Source: Methylococcaceae bacterium UBA1147
Lineage (GTDB): Bacteria; Pseudomonadota; Gammaproteobacteria; Methylococcales; UBA1147
Direction: 5' to 3'
Assembly: GCA_002311315.1 (NCBI GenBank)
Contig: DBZZ01000085.1
Span: 9,575-21,703 of the forward strand
DNA: 12,129 nucleotides
The notes below the pieces were generated by a model. The model saw nothing but the letters and a program-made list of their open reading frames with translations, searched no databases and was not told where the DNA came from. The position numbers and the translations under genes are program-made. Shown piece by piece: positions 1-7,567 of the stretch. Every line of letters begins with the position of its first letter. Position 1 is the stretch's first letter.

Positions 1-342
1 CTGCTTTCTTCGCGCCCGTCAGTCGGGCGCAGGATTTACAAACCCAAACCTCGTTCGATCAACATCCACAGCGGCGGGTTTGGACGGTCAATGGCATCCC
101 TCGACGGCGTGCCGCCTTCCACCAAACCGTATCTAAGCAAATCCGATGCCATAAAGAAAAATCAATCGTTTGTCGCAGTCACGCGCCGGTTCCGAACTCC
201 GAGCGCACTCTTTCGGTGCGAATGCTCGGGCACAGGACCCAGGATAGAACAGACAATTAGGGGAGGACAGACCGGCCGGGGTACGAGCTCCGACAACCCT
301 GCACCACGCGAAACAAGCCCGCAACTGGCCACCCGGATCACT
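1..342. other. Intergenic region downstream of hisC, with inverted repeats
   Basis: No convincing gene is visible between the window edge and the end of hisC. Three inverted repeats stand out. The first, at 12-30, has 7-base arms (GCGCCCG / CGGGCGC) and a 5-base loop. The second has 7-base arms GGTTTGG (77-83) and CCAAACC (122-128) enclosing about 38 bases. The third, at 199-229, pairs CCGAGC with GCTCGG outside and GCAC with GTGC inside, around a 7-base loop with a 4-base bulge. None is followed by a T-run on either strand, so I do not call a Rho-independent terminator. The plus strand is open in one frame from the edge to 579, but its second half is antisense to hisC and the protein resembles nothing I know. 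Confidence 0.5.
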
Positions 343-1434
343 CTAGCCCGATACGATCCGACTCAGTTCACGAAAAAACTTTTCATTTTCTGCGGCTTTC
401 CCGACCGTCACCCGCAGGCAACCCTTCAAGGGGCCTTCTGCATCGCCCATGCTCTTGATCAGAACCCCTGCCTTCTTCAGGTCCTCGAACACTCTCGTCG
501 CCGGCTTCCCGTCCACGCGGAACAGGATGAAATTGGCGCGACTCTCAAATGGACTAACCCCGCCCATTCCGGCCAGTGATTCGAACAGCCGCTGCCGGTC
601 TTTACGGATTTTTCGGCTCTGCTCGTCAAACACCGAATAACTGGACAACGCAAGCTCCGCGGTCAGCTGAGTCAGGGTGTTAATGTTGTAGGGCAGGCGA
701 ACCTTATTGAACTGCTCAACCCACAAGGGGTGGCCAACCAGGTAACCCAGGCGTAGGCCCGCCAGTCCCAGTTTGGAGATGGTCCGCATCAGCAGCAGGT
801 GGGGGTATTCGCCAACCCGGTCCATAAAGGTCGCCTCTGCGAAGGGAGCGTAGGCTTCATCGATGACCACTAGACCGGGGGCCGCTTCGAGGATGGACAA
901 CATATCGTCTTCAGCAAACAGGTTACCGGTCGGGTTGTTCGGATACGCAAGAAAAACAACCGAGGGCCGACGCTGCTTGAGGGTAGCCAGCATTGCCTGC
1001 CGGTCCAGAGCAAAGCTTTCTGGCAGCAGTGGAACACCGACAAACTCCAGCCCCAGACTACGGGCAACCTGTGAGTACATGACAAAACCCGGTTCGGGGG
1101 CCAGAACGGTTGCCCCGGGGACGGCCACGGCCGTGAGAATGATCTGGATCAGTTCATCGGAACCATTACCGAAAAAAAGCCCGCACGATTCAGGCACTCC
1201 GTTGATCCTTCTAACGGTCGCAGCCAGCGCCGTTGCTGAAGCGTCTGGGTAACGGTTCAGGTCGCAGCGACCGATCGCTTCCAGCCACGACTGCCGAAGC
1301 GCATCCGGCAGTGGATAGGGATTTTCCATGGCATCGAGCTTGACCAGTCCGGATGAAGGCTGGACATGGTAAGCCTCCATCTCCAGTACAGTCGGCCGGA
1401 CCAGAGAACGTATCCTGTTTTCAGGTTCTGACAT
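343..1434 (-). CDS. hisC: Histidinol-phosphate aminotransferase HisC
   Basis: This PLP enzyme of fold type I transfers an amino group from glutamate to imidazole-acetol phosphate, giving histidinol phosphate late in cytoplasmic histidine synthesis. The 363-residue protein shows the family landmarks in order: the N-terminal LDAMENPYPLP segment, FFGNGSDELI, the YPNNPTGN motif, the VVIDEAYAPF aspartate/tyrosine segment, and the TISKLGLAGLRLGY stretch whose lysine (about residue 221) should form the Schiff base with PLP. The C-terminal RANFILFR and LRVTVG motifs are intact. I start at the ATG at 1434. An ATG 30 bases further upstream would add ten residues unlike the family, and neither start has a clear Shine-Dalgarno site. 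It follows hisD on the same strand after 143 bases, longer than the other his-gene spacings. The family also has members acting on aromatic amino acids, but the his neighbours favour HisC. Confidence 0.95.
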   Translation of the reverse strand: MSEPENRIRSLVRPTVLEMEAYHVQPSSGLVKLDAMENPYPLPDALRQSWLEAIGRCDLNRYPDASATALAATVRRINGVPESCGLFFGNGSDELIQIILTAVAVPGATVLAPEPGFVMYSQVARSLGLEFVGVPLLPESFALDRQAMLATLKQRRPSVVFLAYPNNPTGNLFAEDDMLSILEAAPGLVVIDEAYAPFAEATFMDRVGEYPHLLLMRTISKLGLAGLRLGYLVGHPLWVEQFNKVRLPYNINTLTQLTAELALSSYSVFDEQSRKIRKDRQRLFESLAGMGGVSPFESRANFILFRVDGKPATRVFEDLKKAGVLIKSMGDAEGPLKGCLRVTVGKAAENEKFFRELSRIVSG

Positions 1435-1577
1435 GCAACTACTGGCGGCCAACTGAACCGGCATCAGGCGCTACCCAATTCGGGTCGACCAGCAAAGGAC
1501 AAACCGGTATCAGACCCACGGTTGCCGAAAAACAGCAGCGGTTGAAAGGAGTGACAGCGGATAAAACCATCCGGCCA

Positions 1578-2888
1578 TCACCGGCCGCGAATACGGAATT
1601 CGGCCGAACGGGCATGCGCGGTCAGGCTCTCTCCGCGAGCCAGCACGGATGCAATCTTTCCGAGTTCGCTAGCACCACTGGCCGAGCAGTTGATGATGCT
1701 GGTCCGTTTCTGGAAATCGTAAACACCCAGCGGCGACGAAAAGCGCGCCGTACCGGAAGTCGGCAACACGTGGTTCGGCCCGGCACAGTAATCGCCCAGG
1801 GCCTCCGCGGTATAGCGCCCCATGAACACGGCCCCGGCATTTCGAATTCCGTTGACCAGCGTTTCGGGCTCAGCAACCGACAATTCAAGGTGTTCTGGTG
1901 CGATCCGGTTGGCCAATTCGACCGCTTCATCGAGGCTGGAAACCTGGATCAATCCGCCCCGCTGCCGCAGCGAAGCCGCGATGATATCCGCCCGCTCCAT
2001 CTCGGGCAACATGCGTCGGATACACGATTCAACCGTGTCAAGGTAGGTCCTGTCCGGACAGAGCAGGATTGCCTGCGCGTCCTCGTCGTGCTCGGCCTGG
2101 GAAAACAGGTCGGCCGTGATCCATTCAGGATCGGTCTGCCCGTCGCAGATTACCAGGATCTCGGACGGGCCGGCGATCATATCGATCCCAACCTGGCCAA
2201 AAACCAGTTTCTTCGCCGTTGCAACGTAAATATTGCCGGGGCCCACGATCTTCTCGACGGCAGGTACCGTTTCGGTCCCGTAGGCCAATGCCGCGATCGC
2301 TTGTGCACCACCGATTCTGAACACCCGATCGATCCCTGCCAGCTTTGCCGCAGCAAGAACCAGTTGGTTGGTTTCGCCGCCCGGGGTGGGCACCACCATG
2401 ACCAGTTCCCGCACCCCCGCCACCTTCGCCGGAATCGCGTTCATCAGCACCGACGAAGGGTAAGAGGCCTTTCCCCCAGGCACGTACAGCCCCGCCCGAT
2501 CCAGCGGGGTCACGTGCTGTCCAAGCACCGTACCATCCGCTTCGGTGAACTGCCAGGGCTTGATCGTTTGATGCCTGGCGTACGCTCGAATTCTTTCTGC
2601 TGCAGTTTCCAGCGCCTTTCGCAGCGGCGCCGATAAAGACACCAACGCCTGATCCAGTACCGGACGCGGAATTTCCAGTTGTTGCGACGATTCGATGTTG
2701 AAGAGGTCGAAAGCCTTGGTGTATTCGATCAGGGCCGAGTCACCCTCCTGCCGGACGCGGGCCAAGATCTGCATCACCCGATCATGAATGGAAGCATCCT
2801 GTTGTTCATCCCAGGCCAGAAGCCTGGTCAGCTGTTGATCGAAGTCGTCATCAATGGTCGACAGGCGCTGCATTTGGACGTCCAGCAT
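1578..2888 (-). CDS. hisD: Histidinol dehydrogenase HisD
   Basis: HisD oxidises L-histidinol to L-histidine in two NAD-dependent steps, the end of the histidine pathway. The 436-residue length is normal. Visible landmarks are GLYVPGG (about 133-139), VGPGNIYVATAKK (215-227), IAGPSEILV (238-246), the zinc ligands Gln264 and His267 in SQAEHDEDA, the catalytic pair Glu332-His333 in APEHLE, zinc ligand Asp366 before GPNHVLPTSG, and His425 in LTAHARSAEFR. The ATG at 2888 is preceded by a good GGAGG eight bases upstream, lying inside the end of hisG. The hisG stop codon ends only three bases before this start, so the two genes should be translated together. All known catalytic and zinc positions appear present, so I expect a working enzyme. 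Confidence 0.97.
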   Translation of the reverse strand: MLDVQMQRLSTIDDDFDQQLTRLLAWDEQQDASIHDRVMQILARVRQEGDSALIEYTKAFDLFNIESSQQLEIPRPVLDQALVSLSAPLRKALETAAERIRAYARHQTIKPWQFTEADGTVLGQHVTPLDRAGLYVPGGKASYPSSVLMNAIPAKVAGVRELVMVVPTPGGETNQLVLAAAKLAGIDRVFRIGGAQAIAALAYGTETVPAVEKIVGPGNIYVATAKKLVFGQVGIDMIAGPSEILVICDGQTDPEWITADLFSQAEHDEDAQAILLCPDRTYLDTVESCIRRMLPEMERADIIAASLRQRGGLIQVSSLDEAVELANRIAPEHLELSVAEPETLVNGIRNAGAVFMGRYTAEALGDYCAGPNHVLPTSGTARFSSPLGVYDFQKRTSIINCSASGASELGKIASVLARGESLTAHARSAEFRIRGR

Positions 2889-2891
2889 GGC

Positions 2892-3533
2892 TCAAGCCTC
2901 CAGCGATCGATTGTTCTTGGTTTCCCGCTCCAGAATCTGCAGGAGTTCGTCAATCGCGGCGTGTTTCATTTTCATCGCTGCCTTGTTGACCACCAGGCGT
3001 GAACTGATGTCCTCGATCAGATCAACCGGTTCCAGGCCATTCGCCTTCAGAGTATTTCCCGTATCGACCAGGTCGACGATACAGTCCGCCAGGCCGACCA
3101 GCGGAGCAAGCTCCATTGAACCATAAAGCTTGATGACTTCCACCTGGCGACCCTTGCGTGCGAAATAGTCCTTGGCCGTCCTCACATACTTGGTGGCCAC
3201 CCGGATACGGCCTTCGACAGGCTGCTGCCCCACGGGCACCGCCGTCATCAGCCGGCAACGGGAAATACCCAGGTCCAGCGGCTCGTACAATCCTTTCGAG
3301 TTGTATTCGAGCAACACATCCTTGCCGGCGATGCCGAGATCGGCGGCCCCGTATTCAACAAAGGTCGGAACATCGGTGGCCCGAATGATGACCAGTTGGA
3401 TATCTTCCCGGGTGGTGGATAGGATCAGCTTGCGACTGGTTTTCGGGTCATCCACCGGACGAATGCCCGCCGAGGCGAGAAGCGGCAGTGCTTCTTCGTA
3501 GATCCTGCCCTTTGAAACAGCAATGGTCAACAT
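2892..3533 (-). CDS. hisG: ATP phosphoribosyltransferase, short form (HisG-S)
   Basis: HisG joins ATP and PRPP to give phosphoribosyl-ATP, the first committed and feedback-controlled step of histidine synthesis. At 213 residues this is the short form: it has the two-lobed catalytic core but ends soon after it, without the roughly 80-residue C-terminal regulatory domain of the long E. coli type. Seen in the sequence are the N-terminal SKGRIYEEALPLL segment, RATDVPTFVEYGAADLGIAGKD (about 51-72), and the PRPP-binding signature DLVDTGNTLKANGL (154-167) following VIKLYGSMELAPLVGLADC. Short HisG proteins work as a hetero-octamer with HisZ, a histidyl-tRNA synthetase-like regulatory subunit. No hisZ lies in this window, so it must be elsewhere. 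The gene sits 58 bases after murA and three bases before hisD. No strong ribosome-binding site precedes its ATG. Confidence 0.96.
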   Translation of the reverse strand: MLTIAVSKGRIYEEALPLLASAGIRPVDDPKTSRKLILSTTREDIQLVIIRATDVPTFVEYGAADLGIAGKDVLLEYNSKGLYEPLDLGISRCRLMTAVPVGQQPVEGRIRVATKYVRTAKDYFARKGRQVEVIKLYGSMELAPLVGLADCIVDLVDTGNTLKANGLEPVDLIEDISSRLVVNKAAMKMKHAAIDELLQILERETKNNRSLEA

Positions 3534-3591
3534 GACGGTTTATTTGGTGTTCAGCAATAAAGGCAGGTGAATGTTTTCTGTCGACGATCGC

Positions 3592-4860
3592 TCACTTGTG
3601 GGCCACCCGGCGAATCACTGCTCCGAGCTGAGCCAGTTTTTCTTCGATGCATTCGTATCCACGATCGATGTGGTAGATCCGGTCGACGACCGTTTCGCCT
3701 GCGGCAACAAGACCGGCGAGAACAAGGCTGGCCGATGCCCGAAGGTCGGTGGCCATAACCGGCGCACCGGTCAGCCTGGAAACCCCGGTACAGATTGCCG
3801 TATTGGATTCCATACGGATGTTCGCACCCATGCGCTGCATCTCCTGAACGTGCATAAAACGGTTTTCGAAGACGGTTTCCGTAATGATCCCCACCCCGTC
3901 CGCAATCGCATTCATCGCCGTCATCTGAGCCTGCATGTCGGTCGGGAACGCCGGGTACGGAGCCGTTCGGATGGAAACGGATCTGGGCCGCTTTCCCTTC
4001 ATGTCAAGCTCGATGCTGTTTTCGGTGACCTGGATATCGGCTCCCGCCTCTTCAAGCTTGTCCAGCACTGCGCCGAGAATGTCCGGACGCACACTCTTGA
4101 GCTTCACATGGCCCCCAGTCATGGCAGCCGCAACCAGGTAGGTGCCGGTTTCTATCCGATCAGGCAGGATGTTGTAGCGAAGTCCATCGGCGGAAAGCGA
4201 TTCCACTCCCTCGATTTCAAGAACGTTGGTACCAGCGCCTTCAACCCTCGCACCCATTGCATTCAGAAAATTTGCAAGGTCCATCACTTCAGGTTCACGA
4301 GCCGCATTTTCAATCACGGTCCGCCCTTCGGCAAGAACCGCCGCCATCATCAGGTTTTCGGTGCCGGTCACCGTGATCTGGTCCAGTATCAGCCGGCAAC
4401 CCCTCAGGCGTCCGGCCTTGGCCTTGATATAGCCTCTCTCGACACTCAGCTCGGCACCCATTCGCGTCAAGCCCTCGAGATGCAGGTTGACCGGACGGGT
4501 ACCAATGGCACAGCCCCCCGGCAGGGACACATTGGCCTGCCCGAAGCGCGCCACCAGTGGCCCCAGAACGAGTATCGAAGCGCGCATGGTCTTTACCACG
4601 TCATAGGGGGCGTAGAACTGGTTGATCGAACTGGAATCGACCTCGATGTTCATTTTTTCATCGACCACCAGTTGCACTCCCATTCCGCCCAGAAGCTCCA
4701 TGGTGGTCGTGATATCGTGCAGATGCGGAATGTTCCCGATGACCACCGGCGTTTCAGACAGCAGCGACGCCGCAAGGATCGGAAGCGCGGCATTCTTTGC
4801 TCCCGACACACGGATTTCACCGCGCAGGGGACGGCCGCCGGAGATGATCAATTTATCCAT
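3592..4860 (-). CDS. murA: UDP-N-acetylglucosamine 1-carboxyvinyltransferase MurA
   Basis: MurA transfers the enolpyruvyl group of phosphoenolpyruvate to UDP-GlcNAc, the first committed step of peptidoglycan synthesis, in the cytoplasm. The 422-residue length is standard. The N-terminal SGAKNAALP segment carries the conserved Lys22-Asn23, and the flexible loop LPGGCAIGTRPVNLHLEGL carries the cysteine (residue 117) that reacts with PEP and with fosfomycin. Because that position is Cys and not Asp, fosfomycin sensitivity of the enzyme itself is expected. Other family landmarks are the ATGTE-like TVTGTENLMMAAVLAEG segment, LPDRIETGTYLVAAA, and the PAFPTDMQAQ motif near residue 305. It lies between mlaB (74-base gap) and hisG (58-base gap) on the same strand, as in many gammaproteobacteria. 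The upstream gap usually holds a BolA-family gene (ibaG), which is missing here. Confidence 0.97.
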   Translation of the reverse strand: MDKLIISGGRPLRGEIRVSGAKNAALPILAASLLSETPVVIGNIPHLHDITTTMELLGGMGVQLVVDEKMNIEVDSSSINQFYAPYDVVKTMRASILVLGPLVARFGQANVSLPGGCAIGTRPVNLHLEGLTRMGAELSVERGYIKAKAGRLRGCRLILDQITVTGTENLMMAAVLAEGRTVIENAAREPEVMDLANFLNAMGARVEGAGTNVLEIEGVESLSADGLRYNILPDRIETGTYLVAAAMTGGHVKLKSVRPDILGAVLDKLEEAGADIQVTENSIELDMKGKRPRSVSIRTAPYPAFPTDMQAQMTAMNAIADGVGIITETVFENRFMHVQEMQRMGANIRMESNTAICTGVSRLTGAPVMATDLRASASLVLAGLVAAGETVVDRIYHIDRGYECIEEKLAQLGAVIRRVAHK

Positions 4861-4934
4861 CAGTCACAATCAGGGGGTTAATGCAATTGAGCCGGGCAAT
4901 CCGGCCTGGTGAAGAACAGAAAGAATAATGTGGG

Positions 4935-5231
4935 TCAAACTGACCTCAATATCGTTGCCAGTCCGCTCATTCGGGCAATCTCTTTCATCTGATCCGGCAT
5001 GCTGACAAACTGGACCTCGGTGTTGTTCTTCATTCCCCGCCTCATCCATTCAATCAGCAGCGCCAGACCAGCGCTGTCTACGCGATCGACTGCTCCCAGA
5101 TCAACCTCGAGCATTTGCCGGCCCTCGAACATGGCCAGGGATTCGTTCAGCAGGCCAGTGACGGTCGAAAACCTCATGTCACCGCTGACCCCGAATCCCG
5201 TTTCCGTCTGCCGCAGAACCGTTTCACTCAT
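4935..5231 (-). CDS. mlaB: STAS-domain protein MlaB, phospholipid transporter subunit
   Basis: MlaB is the small cytoplasmic STAS-domain subunit that binds the MlaF ATPase and supports activity of the MlaFEDB complex. The 98-residue protein is a single STAS domain. Its hallmark is VDRVDSAGLALLIEW (about 48-62), where Ser53 sits at the position of the phosphorylatable Ser/Thr of anti-sigma antagonists. The ATG overlaps the stop codon of mlaD by the ATGA arrangement, which indicates translational coupling. In the usual mlaFEDCB order mlaC would lie between mlaD and mlaB. Here mlaB follows mlaD directly, and the mlaC homologue is found on the other strand near hemB. A generic STAS anti-anti-sigma factor would look similar by sequence, but the context decides for MlaB. 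Confidence 0.9.
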   Translation of the reverse strand: MSETVLRQTETGFGVSGDMRFSTVTGLLNESLAMFEGRQMLEVDLGAVDRVDSAGLALLIEWMRRGMKNNTEVQFVSMPDQMKEIARMSGLATILRSV

Positions 5232-5704
5232 TCCGGCTTGACCTCGTCCGCCTTGCTGAACAGGAACTTGCCGATGATTTCCTCCAGAACCAGAGCCGAC
5301 TGGGTGAACTCAACCTCGTCGCCATCCTTCAGGAAAGCATCCGCCCCGCCCGGTTCAAGACCAATGTACTGTTCCCCAAGAAGGCCCGATGTGTAAATGC
5401 TCGCCGAGGTGTCCTCCGGCAGGGTGTGTTCGTAATTGGAACTGATTCTCATTTCGACGACTGCCTGGTAGGCCTCCGTGTCATAGAAGATGGCAGAGAC
5501 CCTTCCGATCCGGACACCCGATACGGTCACCGGTGAGCGAGGTTTCAGGCCGCCGATATTCTCGAACCTTGCCTGCAAGAGGTATCCCTGGGTATTATCG
5601 AAACTGCCCAGGTTGCTGACCTGCATCGCCAGAAAAAAAAGACCCCCGATTCCCAGAAATACGAAAAAGCCCACCAGGGTCGTTACCATCTTTGAATGCT
5701 GCAT
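5228..5704 (-). CDS. mlaD: MCE-domain protein MlaD, phospholipid-binding subunit
   Basis: MlaD is the membrane-anchored periplasmic subunit that forms a hexameric ring with a hydrophobic pore passing phospholipids between the MlaFE transporter and MlaC. The 158 residues begin with one transmembrane anchor (about 7-29, TTLVGFFVFLGIGGLFFLAM), followed by the MCE domain (about 40-118) with ARFENIGGLKPRSPVTVSGV and IGRVSAI, then SIYTSGLLGEQYIGLEPGG and a short helical tail. The length is close to that of single-MCE MlaD proteins such as the one in E. coli. The start lies one base after the mlaE stop, and the end overlaps mlaB by the ATGA arrangement, so mlaE-mlaD-mlaB are tightly packed. A paralogous MCE system cannot be excluded from sequence alone, but gene order and length fit MlaD. 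Confidence 0.95.
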   Translation of the reverse strand: MQHSKMVTTLVGFFVFLGIGGLFFLAMQVSNLGSFDNTQGYLLQARFENIGGLKPRSPVTVSGVRIGRVSAIFYDTEAYQAVVEMRISSNYEHTLPEDTSASIYTSGLLGEQYIGLEPGGADAFLKDGDEVEFTQSALVLEEIIGKFLFSKADEVKPE

Positions 5705-5705
5705 G

Positions 5706-6488
5706 TCAGAAATCTCCGAACATTAGTGCGGTCAACAGAAAATCAAGCACCAGAACCGCAAATGCCGAATGCACAACTGTTCTGGTTGTCGCCCGGCTCA
5801 CTCCTTCCGAAGTAGGAAGGCTATCGTACCCCTCGAATACCGCGATCCAGGTAATCACGAAGCCGAATACCAAGCTCTTGACGACTCCGTTGAAAATATC
5901 GTCCCGGTAATCCAGGGTCGCCTGCATTTGCGACCAGAACGCGCCATCATCCACACCCAGCATGCCCACTCCCACTAGGTGGCCGCCCAGGATACCGACC
6001 GTGCTGAAAATGGCCGCCAACAGGGGCATGGACACGACCCCCGCAAAAAAGCGCGGTGCGACAATACGCTTTACCGGATCAACGGCCATCATCTCCATCC
6101 CCGAAAGCTGTTCCGTGGCCTTCATCAGGCCAATTTCCGCAGTCAACGCAGAACCTGCCCGCCCGGCGAACAGCAATGCCGAGACCACTGGGCCTAGTTC
6201 CCTCACCAGCGACGCGGCGACCATGACCCCAAGTGTCTCTTCGGCACCAAAATCCGAAAGAATGGTATAGCCTTGCAAAGCGAGGACCATGCCTACAAAC
6301 AGGCCCGAGACCGTAATCAGCATAACGGTCAGAACGCCCACCGAATAGATTTGCGCACCCAGGAGGCCTGGACGTGCCGCGACTTCAAAAACCCCGCGCA
6401 GGGTAAACCACAGGAACCAGCTTCCACGGCCCAGTTTCTCAAAGCTATTCAGCGTTGCTTCACCGAGGCGATGGAACATTCCTGTCAT
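5706..6488 (-). CDS. mlaE: MlaE permease, phospholipid ABC transporter
   Basis: MlaE is the inner-membrane permease of the Mla phospholipid transporter; two copies hold the MlaD ring and the MlaF ATPases. The 260-residue protein begins with an amphipathic helix region (FHRLGEATLNSFEKLG), followed by hydrophobic segments at about 48-72, 93-110, 148-178 and 205-222, and a last one near 241-257. Characteristic family stretches are SGLFVGMVLALQGY, the VRELGPVVSALLFAGRAGSALTAEIG region that contacts the ATPase, and MKATEQLSGMEMMAVDPVKR. The ATG at 6488 has AGGA directly against it. The in-frame ATG at 6479 has AGGA nine bases upstream and may be the real start, shortening the protein by three residues. 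The gene follows mlaF after 66 bases and precedes mlaD by one. Confidence 0.95.
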   Translation of the reverse strand: MTGMFHRLGEATLNSFEKLGRGSWFLWFTLRGVFEVAARPGLLGAQIYSVGVLTVMLITVSGLFVGMVLALQGYTILSDFGAEETLGVMVAASLVRELGPVVSALLFAGRAGSALTAEIGLMKATEQLSGMEMMAVDPVKRIVAPRFFAGVVSMPLLAAIFSTVGILGGHLVGVGMLGVDDGAFWSQMQATLDYRDDIFNGVVKSLVFGFVITWIAVFEGYDSLPTSEGVSRATTRTVVHSAFAVLVLDFLLTALMFGDF

Positions 6489-6542
6489 TCCTGTCTGACC
6501 GTCTCAAACACCGAAACCCGGATCCGCATCATCCCTGATCAT

Positions 6543-6560
6543 GCCTGAAAAGCATCAGGC
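6543..6560. repeat. Small inverted repeat over the mlaF stop codon
   Basis: Arms GCCTGA and TCAGGC of six bases surround a six-base loop, and the right arm contains the mlaF stop codon. It lacks a T-run and lies inside the operon, so it is more likely a weak mRNA hairpin between mlaF and mlaE than a terminator. Confidence 0.35.
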
Positions 6561-7367
6561 CAGAAGATCCCCGGAATAATCGGGCGCTTCATAATGGAAA
6601 CGCTCCGGCCCGTCGGGCGCACCGGTCATGAACTGCTGTACCCGCTCGGAGGTCGAACGGATCAATGACCCGGGAGTCCCCTCTCCGACTACCTTGCCTT
6701 CCGAAAGGATATAAATCTTGTCCGCAATGGTGTTGGTTTCGTGCACGTCATGCGACACCACGATACTGGTCAGGCCGAGTGAGTCATTCAATTCGCGGAT
6801 CAGCTTCACCACTACGCCCATGCTGATCGGATCCTGTCCGGAAAAGGGCTCGTCGTACATGATCATCATCGGATCCAGCGCAATGGCCCTGGCCAGCGCG
6901 ACCCGGCGAGCCATGCCACCAGAAAGCTCAGCCGGCATGAGATTACGGGCTCCACGCAGTCCGACCGCCTGGAGCTTCATCAGAACTAGTGTGCGAATCA
7001 TCGACTCCGGTAGCCGGGTATGCTCGCGCATCGGAAAGGCAACGTTCTCGAAAACATTCAGATCGGTCAGCAGGGCACCGCTCTGAAACAGCATTCCCAT
7101 CCTTTTTCGCAACTCATACAAATCGCGGTTTCCGAGAGCGTGGACGTTCTGCCCATCGACCAGAATTTTCCCGGAATCTGGGCGCAGTTGCCCCCCCATA
7201 AGGCGTAACAGAGTGGTTTTCCCGGTTCCGCTTGGGCCCATGATCGCCGTGATCTTCCCCTGTGGAAAGTCCAGGTTCACCCCGTCAAATATTTTTCGGT
7301 TACCGCGCCTGAACACCAGATTACGCACTGTAACCAGACATCCGGCATCGGATTCAGCTTCGTCCAT
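6555..7367 (-). CDS. mlaF: MlaF ATPase, phospholipid ABC transporter
   Basis: MlaF is the cytoplasmic nucleotide-binding subunit that powers phospholipid movement by the Mla complex. From the ATG at 7367 it has 270 residues, the normal family length. Seen are Walker A GPSGTGKTT (44-52), Q-loop Gln95 in LFQSGALL, the ABC signature LSGGM (148-152), Walker B MIMYDEP (168-174) with its catalytic glutamate, and the H-loop His206 in VVSHD. The C-terminal tail (SERVQQFMTGAPDGP) extends past the ATPase core, as in other MlaF proteins. The open frame reaches a TTG at 7439, but the added 24 residues are unlike the family and cover a promoter-like TTGACG (7434-7439) with a weak GACAAT 18 bases later. 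I therefore prefer the inner start, though its ribosome-binding site is weak. It is the first gene of mlaFEDB. Confidence 0.95.
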   Translation of the reverse strand: MDEAESDAGCLVTVRNLVFRRGNRKIFDGVNLDFPQGKITAIMGPSGTGKTTLLRLMGGQLRPDSGKILVDGQNVHALGNRDLYELRKRMGMLFQSGALLTDLNVFENVAFPMREHTRLPESMIRTLVLMKLQAVGLRGARNLMPAELSGGMARRVALARAIALDPMMIMYDEPFSGQDPISMGVVVKLIRELNDSLGLTSIVVSHDVHETNTIADKIYILSEGKVVGEGTPGSLIRSTSERVQQFMTGAPDGPERFHYEAPDYSGDLLA

Positions 7368-7514
7368 TGAGCTCAATAAAATCTTGCCTATACTCGCGTA
7401 CAGCCGGTTATTGTCCGTCAGAGGAATAGAGTCCGTCAACCGGAAGCGGGGAAAGACAAACGATTGAAGTTGTTTACCAACCCTGAAAACAAAACCTGGG
7501 TTCTCATGCGATCA

Positions 7515-7557
7515 ACAGCGAGCATCGCTCGCTGTACCGTTCGAAGACGGTAACGGT
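7515..7557. repeat. Hairpin pair between aroE and mlaF
   Basis: A perfect inverted repeat with nine-base arms (ACAGCGAGC and GCTCGCTGT) and a three-base loop occupies 7515-7535. Directly beside it, 7535-7552 gives a six-base stem (TACCGT / ACGGTA), with an alternative pairing of ACCGTT (7536-7541) and AACGGT (7552-7557). The pair follows the aroE stop codon by about 12 bases on the minus strand, the right place for a transcription end. No T-run follows directly on the minus strand, although the sequence becomes T-rich some 20 bases later. It may stop or stabilise the aroE message, or may be a structured repeat element. It lies in the 200-base gap that separates aroE from the Mla operon. Confidence 0.5.
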
Positions 7558-7567
7558 CGGAGCAGAA

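Noticed and set aside
12..30. Intrinsic terminator at the left edge
   Set aside because: The stem is good but neither strand has a following T-run, so it is listed only as an inverted repeat.
1..579. Plus-strand frame open from the window edge to 579
   Set aside because: From 343 on it is antisense to hisC, and the first half has no recognisable motif, ribosome-binding site or domain.
1353..2636. Long plus-strand open frame of 427 codons
   Set aside because: It is antisense to hisC and hisD, whose motifs and catalytic residues are intact. The translated product is Arg/His/Gln-rich with no family resemblance, as expected of a shadow frame.
3571..4881. Long plus-strand open frame of 436 codons
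   Set aside because: It is antisense to a complete murA and its translation is rich in His, Arg and Gln without recognisable motifs.
7368..7439. N-terminal extension of MlaF from a TTG start
   Set aside because: No ribosome-binding site precedes it, the 24 residues are unlike the family, and the stretch carries promoter-like sequence.
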